Source: Leptobrachium leishanense | Lineage: Eukaryota; Chordata; Amphibia; Anura; Megophryidae | Direction of reading: 5' to 3' | Assembly: GCA_009667805.1 (NCBI GenBank) | Contig: CM019071.1 | Span: 48,557,593 to 48,621,592, forward strand | Length of the DNA: 64,000 nt | Part shown: one piece after another, positions 1-10,900 of the stretch | Layout of the letters: each line of letters starts with the position of its first letter | Position numbering within the stretch: the stretch's first letter is position 1 | Notes under the pieces: generated by a model | Seen by the model: only the letters and a program-made list of their open reading frames with translations | Databases searched by the model: none | Told to the model about the DNA's origin: nothing | Position numbers and translations under genes: made by a program

Positions 1-80
1 AGCTCGCTCATGGATGTGCCCCAGCTCGCTCATGGATGTGCCCCAGCTCGCTCATGGATGTGCCCCAGCAGCTCATGGAT
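1..80. repeat. 22-bp tandem repeat, about 3 copies
   Basis: Three near-perfect head-to-tail copies of a 22-bp unit beginning AGCTCGCTCATGGATGTG open the window, followed by a degraded partial copy. The array may continue to the left of the window. No coding meaning is apparent. Confidence 0.85.
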
Positions 81-88
81 ATGCCTCC

Positions 89-269
89 GCTCACCTGTCG
101 CCGCCACGTTAGGCTCCCTCTGAGCGTGCGTCCGGAAGCTTGGGCACTCGCCTGGGGGAGCCACGTGACCGCGAGATCGCGGTCACGTGGCTCCCCCAGG
201 CGAGTGCCCAAGCTTCCTGCCGCCGGACGCACGCTCAGAGGGAGCCTAATGCGGCGGCGACAGGTGAGC
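89..269. repeat. Large near-perfect palindrome (arms about 86-93 bp)
   Basis: The arm 89-174 is the reverse complement of 177-269 with a 2-base centre (GA at 175-176). The right arm has a 7-base insertion next to the AAGCTT and there are two mismatches near CCACGTTAGG/CCTAATGCGG. It contains CACGTG on both sides of the centre. It looks like a foldback MITE, but no terminal signature allowed me to name the superfamily. Confidence 0.8.
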
Positions 270-298
270 TGACTCATATCCCTCCAGTGGGTGCGCAT

Positions 299-368
299 TC
301 GCTCCATAAGACGCACCCACTTTTCCCCCCACTTTTTGGGGGGAGAAAAGTGCGGCTTATGGAGCGAA
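299..368. repeat. Short foldback repeat (MITE-like)
   Basis: Inverted arms TTCGCTCCATAAGACGCAC and GTGCGGCTTATGGAGCGAA surround a short C-run/T-run/G-run loop. The sequence resembles a dispersed foldback repeat found in many vertebrates, but I cannot assign a family. It lies directly beside the palindrome at 89-269 and could be part of the same composite element. Confidence 0.6.
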
Positions 369-417
369 AAATACGGTACTTTGTATTTCTGTACCTACTG
401 TAACAATTCAATGTTCT

Positions 418-497
418 TGAACCCAGGATATACTTGAAAACAAGAGAAATCTCAATGTATCCTTCCTGGTAAAATCCTTTATAAATAAATAAATAGT
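418..497 (+). repeat. Dispersed repeat fragment (3' tail type)
   Basis: A stretch containing GAGAAATCTCAATGTATCC followed by TAAATAAATAAATAG recurs in diverged form near 36262-36320 inside PPP1R10 intron 1. Two copies in one window and the A/T-rich tandem tail point to the 3' end of a retroposon. The family is not identified. Confidence 0.5.
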
Positions 498-676
498 TGT
501 TATTAGCCAGAGACCAATTTCGGCTCCACCTTAAGGAGTATGGAGCGTCTGTGTTCCGTGGAAATAGCTGTATTAGCATTTCCCAAAATACAGACCATTC
601 TCTGCACCCAACCGCGATATTTAAAAATAGTCCAAAAGGGACTGTTCGAGGGTATTAAATAGTCTAGTTAAAGGAC

Positions 677-1540
677 CTAAAAGATCCAAAAGTTTCTCCT
701 GCAGACCTTAAGGGTTGCATCAAGACCTTTTATGGGAGTCCAACCAGTCTTACTGAGGAACTCCACAATGTCATCATTTACCTCCGGCGCAGAGGCAATT
801 TCATTGGCCAATGTTGGCCGCGGGCATTCAGCCCTCATTGCCTGCTTTCTTATCCATTGGTTTGTGTATGCGAGCCTCGATGTAACTGGCCACATGCTCC
901 AATGGGGCCCATTCGGATGAGCGGGGATGCTTGAGCATCTCCGGGACGACCATAGATTGCCCCAGCGCATCCAGCGGGGTGGAATCATCCGCTGGTCTAT
1001 TGGAATGGAAGGAACGTGAGGAGACGGAATCCAAAACCCCATCAGATTCATTCGGAACCCAGTCCATGTCACTCGTATCCGAGTCCTCCTCAGTCTCTGA
1101 GCTGATGCCCTCAGAGCTGCTACAGCTAGAGTCGTCATGCCTGGCCCGTTTCCAACCGTGTTTTTTGGCCTTGCGGAGAGGCCTCCTTTTTCGTGATTTG
1201 CCACCTCTTCTTATGTGGCGATTTCAGTAACTCCGGGGGTCTTTCCTAGGAGTTCCTTCTGTACCTGTTTTTTTTTTAGGGGGACAGTTAACTCCCTTAT
1301 TTAGGATAATGGCTACCCCACCCTCTTGGGCCGACCAGAACCTGTCAGATGTGGAAGGCATGACTGCAGTTGATTTTCAACCAAAGTTTTTTCGGTGTGC
1401 CGAGCCGCAAGCACTTTAAGCAAAGAATTTTCAAAATTTGTGGACATTTAAGTAATAGCAGAGATAACCTCCGCCGAAACGGAGGATCTCTGGTTGATAT
1501 CCATGGTTACCGCCGGTGACTCGGGGTCCGACATAGCGAA
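677..1540 (-). pseudogene. Decayed DIRS-type gag remnant
   Basis: Read on the minus strand, pieces in different frames match the gag regions of the two better DIRS copies in this window. LKHPRSSEWAPLEHV corresponds to VLHPRSSAWTPLPHV at about 19.82 kb, and AECPRPT followed later by a VCRRNF-like segment corresponds to AECPRPTTAGKTCLTP and RLCEDKVLDV. An acidic serine-rich region precedes it, and a possible gag start (MSDPESPAV) lies near 1535. The frame is shifted several times and no RT or YR is attached, so this is an old antisense fragment. Confidence 0.7.
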
Positions 1541-2357
1541 AACAGCAAAAAAATACCTCAGCGCAACGCTCTGAGGAGACCAGGGAACAAGTAACCGCCT
1601 CAGAATGAAAATGGCGGGAAGCCGCGCCTGCTATGCAAATGGCGGAGGCTGTACTCTCGAGCTGCACTAACACAGTTCACACCCCACATACACTACGTGG
1701 CTATGAAGGGAAGGACCGCCTTCCCGACAAAAGCCAAGCAGTGCACGCAGTCCCTATCTAGGGAGCAGGTGCGAGAAAATGCCGCTCCGTCAAATAGGAG
1801 ACAAAGAGGGAATGAGGAACAGACAAACCGGCGAAAATTGCACCAGAAAGACAATGAAAGAAAAAGGGTAGGTAATTGAAAATTATATCAATTAACAGAT
1901 ATGCACAAATAGAGGTAATAAAGTCTACTTAACTGACGGTAAGCAGCAAAGAAAAGAGGACGAATATGACGCAGCTAGTGGAATATATACCCGATGGTGG
2001 ATGGTCCACGATAGGCCCAAGTTGGACTGCCCTATTGTGATTGGTTCCACTGTTGTTTAACTGTATATGTGAAACTCTCAATTTCAAAAAACTTTATTGT
2101 GCATTTCTTTGCTGCTGATGGTAAAGAGTTTAGCATAATATGAAGCCTCCGTGTCATGGTGTATAATCCCAGACTCTCTGTATTGTGTCCTCACTGTGTA
2201 TTATGTGTAAGGCAGACATACCTAGAGGATATGTGGCCCGGGAAGACGCGGGTGATCTGGTGACCCTGTGTATTGTACGGTTCTGTTACGGATGAAGCAC
2301 TGTGGTGGGTAAGTGATCGGGGTATCTGAGGTCCCCCGTGAATGAGGATAGGCTCAC
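1541..2357. other. ATAT1 intron 1 (or flank), no recognisable feature
   Basis: No open frame, exon or repeat I can name. If ATAT1 is transcribed leftwards from the exon at 2358-2452, this stretch and everything to the left edge lies in its first coding intron. No second ATAT1 coding exon was found between 1 and 2357. Confidence 0.4.
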
Positions 2358-2452
2358 CTAGAGATCAGAGGTCTCCTGGCGGGGTTCAGGGTGCAGTCCA
2401 GCTTGGTGATGGGTTCCAAGAAGATTTTGTGCACGTCAAAATCAAACTCCAT
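2358..2452 (-). CDS. ATAT1: Alpha-tubulin N-acetyltransferase 1, first coding exon (partial)
   Basis: ATAT1 (MEC-17 family) acetylates Lys40 of alpha-tubulin in the microtubule lumen. On the minus strand the ATG at 2452-2450 opens a peptide beginning MEFDFDVHKIFLEPITKLDC and ending ARRPLIS. It fits the family N-terminus pattern M-[DE]-F-x-[FY]-D-[LV]-x(3)-F-x-E-x-I-[ST]-x-L-D, with an ARRP segment as in mammals. The exon ends in phase 2 at a consensus donor (TCTAG|GTGAGCC at 2358/2357). A possible acceptor (CGTCACAG) lies directly upstream of CCATGG, so a noncoding exon may precede it. The GNAT catalytic domain would be encoded further left, outside the window. The assignment rests on 32 residues only. 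Confidence 0.68.
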
Positions 2453-2973
2453 GGCTGTGACGGAGCGGGAACTAGCAAGAAAAGCGGCAGGATGAGAGTT
2501 TAACCCTCCGCAGGATAGTATGCTCTGCTACCAGGCGTTACAATGGTGGGGACATGCGATCCGCTCCCTGGGACTGCGACTCACACTTTGGGGTCATTGG
2601 TCGTACCCCTCTGTATACAGATCTGTGGCTAATAGATTGTAGATGACCCCGCAGTCACCGCGTGCAGACAGTCACTGTGCAGCACGAGCAACTGGACGCG
2701 GGGGCAGAGTGAAGATATTATATCGAGGTATTGGTTAGATGGCAGCCTGTGTGTGTACACATGTATCGCACTCGCCGCTGTGGCGTTCGTGCACACCCTG
2801 CGCACGTGAAGCGCCTTTATATGGAGTAAATACCCATGCGTTTAATGTGTTTATAGGATGTCGGGAGGGTCATGTGACGGTATGGGACGGCTTGAGCGTA
2901 ATAAGAGCTATAGAACGACGCACAAAACAATTTCCTGCTACATGTATCAGAGGGGCCGAGTGATACGGTGTGA

Positions 2974-3195
2974 ATTGTGGGGGGGGGCACGGTGTGTATT
3001 GTGGAGGGGGGGGCACGGTGTGTATTGTGGAGGGGGGGCACGGTGTGTATTGTGGAGGGGGGGCACGGTGTGTATTGTGGAGGGGGGGCACGGTGTGTAT
3101 TGTGGAGGGGGGGGCACGGTGTGTATTGTGGAGGGGGGGGCACGGTGTGTATTGTGGAGGGGGGCGCACGGTGTGTATTGTGGAGGGGGGCAGTT
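2974..3195. repeat. G-rich minisatellite, about 26-28 bp unit, 8 copies
   Basis: About eight copies of a unit containing GCACGGTGTGTATTGTGGAG followed by a run of 5-8 G. Length variation is mostly in the G run. Overlapping open frames in both directions (CGGGARCVLW, HTVPPLHN) come only from the absence of stops in the unit. If ATAT1 has an upstream noncoding exon, the array is intronic. Confidence 0.95.
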
Positions 3196-3299
3196 TGTGC
3201 AATACATGTATTATAGCATTACTAAACAGGTTATGTTGTGTTCAGTCTCCTGTATGTAGTATATATGCTCTGTGCTGGTACAGGCGGAGTGTACAGCTC

Positions 3300-4556
3300 T
3301 GTGTGTCTCTATATGGGGGTGTTCAGGCCCTGTGTGTGTCTATATGGGGGTGTTCAGGCCCTGTGTGTGTGTCTATATGGGGGTGTTCAGGCCCTGTGTG
3401 TGTGTCTATATGGGGGTGTTCAGGCCCTGTGTGTGTGTCTATATGGGGGTGTTCAGGCCCTGTGTGTGTGTCTATATGGGGGTGTTCAGGCCCTGTGTGT
3501 GTGTCTATATGGGGGTGTTCAGGCCCTGTGTGTGTCTATATGGGGGTGCTCAGGCCCTGTGTGTGTCTATATGGGGGTGCTCAGGCCCTGTGTGTGTCTA
3601 TATGGGGGTGTTCAGGCACTGTGTGTGTCTATATGGGGGTGCTCAGGCCCTGTGTGTGTCTATATGGGGGTGTTCAGGCCCTAAGTGTGTCTATATGGGG
3701 GTGCACAGGCCCTGTGTGTGTGTCTATATGGGGGTGCACAGGCCCTGTGTGTGTCTCTATATGGGGGTGCACAGGCCCTGTGTGTGTCTATATGGGGTGC
3801 TCAGGCCCTGTGTGTGTCTATATGGGGGTGTTCAGGCCCTAAGTGTGTCTATATGGGGGTGCACAGGCCCTGTGTGTGTGGTCTATATGGGGGTGCACAG
3901 GCCCTGTGTGTGTGTCTATATGGAGGTGCACAGGCCCTGTGTGTGTCTATATGGGGGTGTTCTGGCCCTGTGTGTCTATATGGGGGTACTCAGGCCCTGT
4001 GTGTGTCTATATGGGGTGTTCAGGCCCTGTGTGTGTCAATATGGGGGTGTTCAGGCCCTGTGTGTGTCAATATGGGGGTGTTCAGGCCCTGTGTGTGTCA
4101 ATATGGGGGTGTTCAGGCCCTGTGTGTGTCTATATGGGGGTGTTCAGGCCCTGTGTGTGTCTATATGGGGGTGTTCAGGCCCTGTGTGTGTCTATATGGG
4201 GGTGCTCAGGCCCTGTGTGTGTGTCTATATGGGGTGTTCAGGCCCTGTGTGTGTCTATATGGGGGTGTTCAGGCCCTGTGTGTGTCTATATGGGGTGTTC
4301 AGGCCCTGTGTGTGTCTATATGGGGGTGCTCAGGCCCTGTGTGTGTCTATATGGGGGTGCTCAGGCCCTGTGTGTGTCTATATGGGGGTGTTCAGGCCCT
4401 GTGTGTGTCTATATGGGGGTGTTCAGGCCCTGTGTGTGTCTATATGGGGGTGCTCAGGCCCTGTGTGTGTCTATATGGGGGTGTTCAGGCACTGTGTGTG
4501 TCTATATGGGGGTGTTCAGGCCCTGTGTGTGTCTATATGGGGGTGTTCAGGCCCTG
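3300..4556. repeat. Minisatellite, 29-33 bp unit, about 43 copies
   Basis: Head-to-tail units contain GTGTCTATATGGGGGTG followed by TTCAGGCCCT or CTCAGGCCCT. Variants carry extra TG dinucleotides (31-33 bp), GTGCACAGG in place of GTGTTCAGG, or TCAATATGG in place of TCTATATGG. Variants cluster regionally (TGTGTGTGTCT around 3360-3530, GCACAGG around 3700-3930, TCAATATG around 4037-4115), which indicates local duplication. Long open frames across it are by-products of the repeat. Confidence 0.97.
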
Positions 4557-4589
4557 TGCTCCCTCTATACACTATGCATGTGTAGCGCT

Positions 4590-4980
4590 GTGGCCCCCGG
4601 GTCTGGATCTGCGGAAGTGGGACAAGGGTCTCTTTAATGTGGTCAACAGCAGTGCGCGTCCCCGCAGCCTCCTCACTGTCTCCTGTCGCCGCCTGTCTTC
4701 CCGGTGCGCGCCCCCGAGACAAAAGGAACCGGCGCGAGACAAAGCCACGAAGTTGGGCGTGCCGCGCCGTGACATCAACTCCCGCCAATCGGCGACAGCG
4801 TAGGAGCTTCCTGCTAGCAACCGCTTCCCTGGATGCAGTAGTCACATGGCTCTGATTGGCGGGACGTGATTGTAGCAGAGAGACGCGCCACGCCCTCGTG
4901 CTGCTCTTGCAGAACGAGGTCACGCCCCTCTGTGGAAACGCCCTTCGCAACAAGAAAGGCCAGGATTTAAAACTGTCAGG
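4590..4980 (-). promoter_or_regulatory. GC-rich promoter-like patch with CCAAT boxes
   Basis: Between two tandem arrays lies about 390 bp of non-repetitive, CpG-rich DNA. It contains CCAAT at 4785-4789 (GCCAATCGGCG), an inverted CCAAT at 4855-4859 (GATTGGCGGGACGTG) and an E-box-like CACATG near 4844. It is the only promoter-like sequence between PPP1R10's 3' end and the ATAT1 exon, so it could be the ATAT1 promoter acting leftwards with the minisatellites in a first intron. This is inference; no transcription start or noncoding exon was established. Confidence 0.35.
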
Positions 4981-4997
4981 GCCTTCCTTAGCAACAA

Positions 4998-7900
4998 GCC
5001 TTCTAATAATTTAAAGGGACACTCCCAGCATGCCTTCTAATAATTTAAAGGGACACTCCCAGCATGCCTTCTAATAATTTAAAGGGACACTCCCAGCATG
5101 CCTTCTAATAATTTAAAGGGACACTCCCAGCATGCCTTCTAATAATTTAAAGGGACACTCCCAGCATGCCTTCTAATAATTTAAAGGGACACTCCCAGCA
5201 TGACTTCTAATAATTTAAAGGGACAATCCCAGCATGCCTTCTAATAATTTAAAGGGACACTCCCAGGATGCCTTCTAATAATTTAAAGGGACACTCCCAG
5301 CATGCCTTCTAATGATTTAAAGGGATACTCCCAGCATGCCGTCTAATAATTTAAAGGGACACTCCCAGCATGACTTCTAATAATTTAAAGGGACACTCCC
5401 AGCATGCCTTCTAATAATTTAAAGGGACACTCCCAGCATGACTTCTAATAATTTAAAGGGATACTCCCAGCATGCCGTCTAATAATTTAAAGGGACACTC
5501 CCAGCATGACTTCTAATAATTTTAAGGGGATACTCCCAGCATGCCGTCTAATAATTTAAAGGGACACTCCCAGCATGACTTCTAATAATTTAAAGGGATA
5601 CTCCCAGCATGCCGTCTAATAATTTAAAGGGACACTCCCAGCATGCCGTCTAATAATTTAAAGGGACACTCCCAGCATGACTTCTAATAATTTAAAGGGA
5701 TACTCCCAGCATGCCGTCTAATAATTTAAAGGGACACTCCCAGCATGACTTCTAATAATTTAAAGGGATACTCCCAGCATGCCGTCTAATAATTTAAAGG
5801 GACACTCCCAGCATGACTTCTAATAATTTAAAGGGACACTCCCAGCATGCCGTCTAATAATTTAAAGGGACACTCCCAGCATGACTTCTAATAATTTAAA
5901 GGGATACTCCCAGCATGCCGTCTAATAATTTAAAGGGACACTCCCAGCATGACTTCTAATAATTTAAAGGGATACTCCAGCATGCCGTCTAATAATTTAA
6001 AGGGACACTCCCAGCATGACTTCTAATAATTTAAAGGGACACTCCCAGCATGCCGTCTAATAATTTAAAGGGACACTCCCAGCATGACTTCTAATAATAT
6101 TTAAAGGGATACTCCCAGCATGCCGTCTAATAATTTAAAGGGACACTCCAGCATGACTTCTAATAATTTAAAGGACACTCCCAGCATGCCTTCTAATAAT
6201 TTAAAGGGACACTCCCAGCATGCCTTCTAATAATTTAAAGGGACACTCCCAGCATGCCGTCTAATAATTTAAAGGGACACTCCCAGCATGCCTTCTAATA
6301 ATTTAAGGGACACTCCAGCATGACTTCTGATAATTTAGGGATACTCCCGGCATGCTTCTAATAATTTAAAGGGACACTCCCAGCATGCCTTCTAATAATT
6401 TAAAGGGACACTCCCAGCATGCCGTCTAATAATTTAAAGGGACACTCCCAGCATGACTTCTAATAATTTAAAGGGACACTCCCAGCATGCCTTCTAATAA
6501 TTTAAAGGGACACTCCCAGCATGCCTTCTAATAATTTAAAGGGACACTCCCAGCATGCCTTCTAATAATTTAAAGGGACACTCCCAGCATGCCTTCTAAT
6601 AATTTAAAGGGACACTCCCAGCATGCCTTCTAATAATTTAAAGGGACACTCCCAGCATGCCTTCTAATAATTTAAAGGGACACTCCCAGCATGCCGTCTA
6701 ATAATTTAAAGGGACACTCCCAGCATGCCGTCTAATAATTTAAAGGGACACTCCCATTATGCCTTCTAATAATTTAAAGGGACACTCCCAGCATGACTTC
6801 TGATAATTTAAAGGGATACTCCCGGCATGCCTTCTAATAATTTAAAGGAACACTCCCAGCATGCCTTCTAATAATTTAAAGGAACACTCCCAGCAAGCCT
6901 TCCTTTAATTTAAAGGAACACTCCCAGCATGCCTTCTAATAATTTAAAGGAACACTCCCAGCATGCCTTCTAATAATTTAAAGGGACACTCCCAGCATGC
7001 CTTCTAATAATTTAAAGGGATACTCCCAGCATGCCTTCTAATAATTTAAAGGGACACTCCCAGCATGCCTTCTAATAATTTAAAGGAACACTCCCAGCAT
7101 GCCTTCTAATAATTTAAAGGGACACTCCCAGCATGCCGTCTAATAATTTAAAGGAACACTCCCAGCATGCCTTCTAATAATTTAAAGGGACACTCCCAGC
7201 AAGCCTTCTAATAATTTAAAGGGACACTCCCAGCATGCCTTCTAATAATTTAAATGAACACTCCCAGCATGCCTTCTAATAATTTAAAGGAACACTCCCA
7301 GCATGCCTTCTAATAATTTAAAGGGATACTCCCAGCATGCCTTCTAATAATTTAAAGGGACACTCCCAGCATGCCTTCTAATAATTTAAAGGGACACTCC
7401 CAGCATGACTTCTGATAATTTAAAGGGACACTCCCAGCATGCCGTCTAATAATTTAAAGGGACACTCCCAGCATGCCTTCTAATAATTTAAAGGGACACT
7501 CCCAGCATGACTTCTGATAATTTAAAGGGATACTCCCAGCATGCCTTCTAATAATTTAAAGGAACACTCCCAGCATGCCTTCTAATAATTTAAAGGAACA
7601 CTCCCAGCATGCCTTCTAATAATTTAAAGGGACACTCCCAGCATGACTTCTAATAATTTAAAGGGACACTCCCAGCATGCCGTCTAATAATTTAAAGGGA
7701 CACTCCCAGCATGACTTCTAATAATTTAAAGGGACACTCCCAGCATGCCGTCTAATAATTTAAAGGAACACTCCCAGCATGCCTTCTAATAATTTAAAGG
7801 GACACTCCCAGCATGCCTTCTAATAATTTAAAGGAACACTCCCAGCATGCCTTCTAATAATTTAAAGGGATACTCCTAGCATGCCTTCTAATAATTTAAA

Positions 7901-10900
7901 GGGACACTCCCAGCATGCCTTCTAATAATTTAAAGGGACACTCCCAGCATGACTTCTGATAATTTAAAGGGACACTCCCAGCAAGCCTTCCTTTAATTTA
8001 AAGGAACACTCCCAGCATGCCTTCTAATAATTTAAAGGGACACTCCCAGCATGCATTCTAATAATTTAAAGGGACACTCCCAGGATGCCTTCCTTTAATT
8101 TAAAGGGACACTCCCAGCATGACTTCTAATAATTTAAAGGGACACTCCCAGCATGCTGTCTAATAATTTAAAGGGACACTCCCAGCATGCCTTCTAATAA
8201 TTTAAAGGGACACTCCCAGCAAGCCTTCCTTTAATTTAAAGGGACACTCCCAGCATGCCTTCTAATAATTTAAAGGGACACTCCCAGCATGCATTCTAAT
8301 AATTTAAAGGGACACTCCCAGGATGCCTTCCTTTAATTTAAAGGGACACTCCCAGCATGCATTCTAATAATTTAAAGGGACACTCCCAGCATGCCTGCTA
8401 ATTCTAATAATTTAAAGGGACACTCCCAGCATGCCTTCTAATAATTTAAAGGGACACTCCCAGCATGCCTTCTTTTAAAGGGACACTCCCCGCATGCCTT
8501 CTTTTAATTTTAAAGGGACACTCCCAGCACGCCTTCTTTTAATTTAAAGGCACAATCCCTGCATGCCTTCTTTTTAATTAAGGGGACACTCCCAGCATTG
8601 CCTTCTAATAATTTAAAGGGACACTCCCAGCATGCCTGCTAATAATTTAAAGGGACACTCCCCGCATGCCTTCTTTTAACTTACAGGGACACTCCCAGCA
8701 TGCCTTCTAATAATTTAAAGGGACACTCCCAGGATGCCTTCTAATAATTTAAAGGGACACTCCCAGCATGCCTTCTAATAATTTAAAGGGATACTCCCGG
8801 CATGCCTTCTAATAATTTAAAGGGACACTCCCAGCATGCCTTCTAATAATTTAAAGGGACACTCCCAGCATGCCTTCTAATAATTTAAAGGGACACTCCC
8901 AGCATGCCTGCTAATAATTTAAAGGGACACTCCCAGCATGCCGTCTAATAATTTAAAGGGACACTCCCAGCATGCCTTCTAATAATTTAAAGGGACACTC
9001 CCAGGATGCCTTCTAATAATTTAAAGGGACACTCCCAGCATGCCTTCTAATAATTTAAAGGAACACTCCCAGCATGCCTTCTAATAATTTAAAGGGACAC
9101 TCCCAGCATGCCGTCTAATAATTTAAAGGGACACTCCCAGCATGCCGTCTAATAATTTAAAGGGACACTCCCAGCATGCCGTCTAATAATTTAAAGGGAC
9201 ACTCCCAGCATGACTTCTAATAATTTAAAGGGACACTCCCAGCATGACTTCTAATAATTTAAAGGAACACTCCCAGCATGCCTTCTAATAATTTAAAGGG
9301 ACACTCCCAGCATGCCTTCTAATAATTTAAAGGGACACTCCCAGCATGACTTCTAATAATTTAAAGGGACACTCCCAGCATGCTTCTAATAATTTAAAGG
9401 AACACTCCCAGCATGCCTTCTAATTAATTTAAAGGGATACTCCCAGCATGCCTTCTAATAATTTAAAGGGACACTCCCAGCATGCCTTCTAATAATTTAA
9501 AGGGACACTCCCAGCATGACTTCTGATAATTTAAAGGGACACTCCCAGGATGCCTTCCTTTAATTTAAAGGGACACTCCCAGCATGCCTTCTAATAATTT
9601 AAAGGGACACTCCCAGCACGCCTTCTAATAATTTAAAGGGACACTCCCAGCATGCCTTCTAATAATTTAAAGGGACACTCCAGCATGCCTTCTAATAATT
9701 TAAAGGGACACTCCAGCAAGCCTTCTTTTAATTTAAAGGGACACTCCCAGCATGCCTTCTAATAATTTAAAGGGACACTCCCAGCATGCATTCTAATAAT
9801 TTAAAGGGACACTCCCAGCATGCCTGCTAATTCTAATAATTTAAAGGGACACTCCCAGCATGCCTTCTAATAATTTAAAGGGACACTCCCAGCATGCCTT
9901 CTTTTAAAGGGACACTCCCCGCATGCCTTCTTTTAATTTTAAAGGGACACTCCCAGCACGCCTTCTTTTAATTTAAAGGCACAATCCCTGCATGCCTTCT
10001 TTTAAATTAAGGGGACACTCCCAGCATGCCTTCTAATAATTTAAAGGGACACTCCCAGCATGCCTGCTAATAATTTAAAGGACACTCCCCGCATGCCTTC
10101 TTTTAATTTACAGGGACACTCCCAGCATGCTTCTAATAATTTAAAGGGACACTCCCAGGATGCCTTCTAATAATTTAAAGGGACACTCCCAGCATGCCTT
10201 CTAATAATTTAAAGGGATACTCCCGGCATGCCTTCTAATAATTTAAAGGGACACTCCCAGCATGCCTTCTAATAATTTAAAGGGACACTCCCAGCATGCC
10301 TTCTAATAATTTAAAGGGACACTCCCAGCATGCCTGCTAATAATTTAAAGGGACACTCCCAGCATGCCTTCTTTTAATATAAAAGGACACTCCCAGCATG
10401 CCTGCTAATAATTTAAAGGGACACTCCCAGCATGCCTTCTTTTAATATAAAAGGACACTCCCAGCATGCCTGCTAATAATTTAAAGGGACACTCCCAGCA
10501 TGCCTTCTTTTAATATAAAGGGATACTCCCGGCATGCCTTCTAATAATTTACAGGGACACTCCCAGCATGCCTTCTAATAATTTAAAGGGACACTCCCAG
10601 CATGCCTTCTAGTAGTTTAAAGGGACACTCCCAGCATGCCTTCTAATAATTTAAGGGGACACTCCCAGCATGCCTTCTAATAATTTAAGGGGACACTCCC
10701 AGCATGCCGTCTTTTAAAGGGATACTCCCAGCATGCCTTCTTTTAATTTAAAGGGACACTCCCAGCACGCCTTCTAATGATTTAAAGGGACACTCCCAGC
10801 AAGCCTTCTAATAATTTAAAGGAACACTCCCAGCATGCCTTCTAATAATTTAAAGGGACACTCCAAGCATGACTTCTAATAATTTAAAGGGACACTCCCA

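Noticed and set aside
3272..4803. Long Cys/Val/Tyr-rich open frames of 290-437 codons
   Set aside because: They are the 29-33 bp minisatellite read in all three frames; the peptide repeats (CVCLYGGVQAL) have no independent start, splice or composition support.
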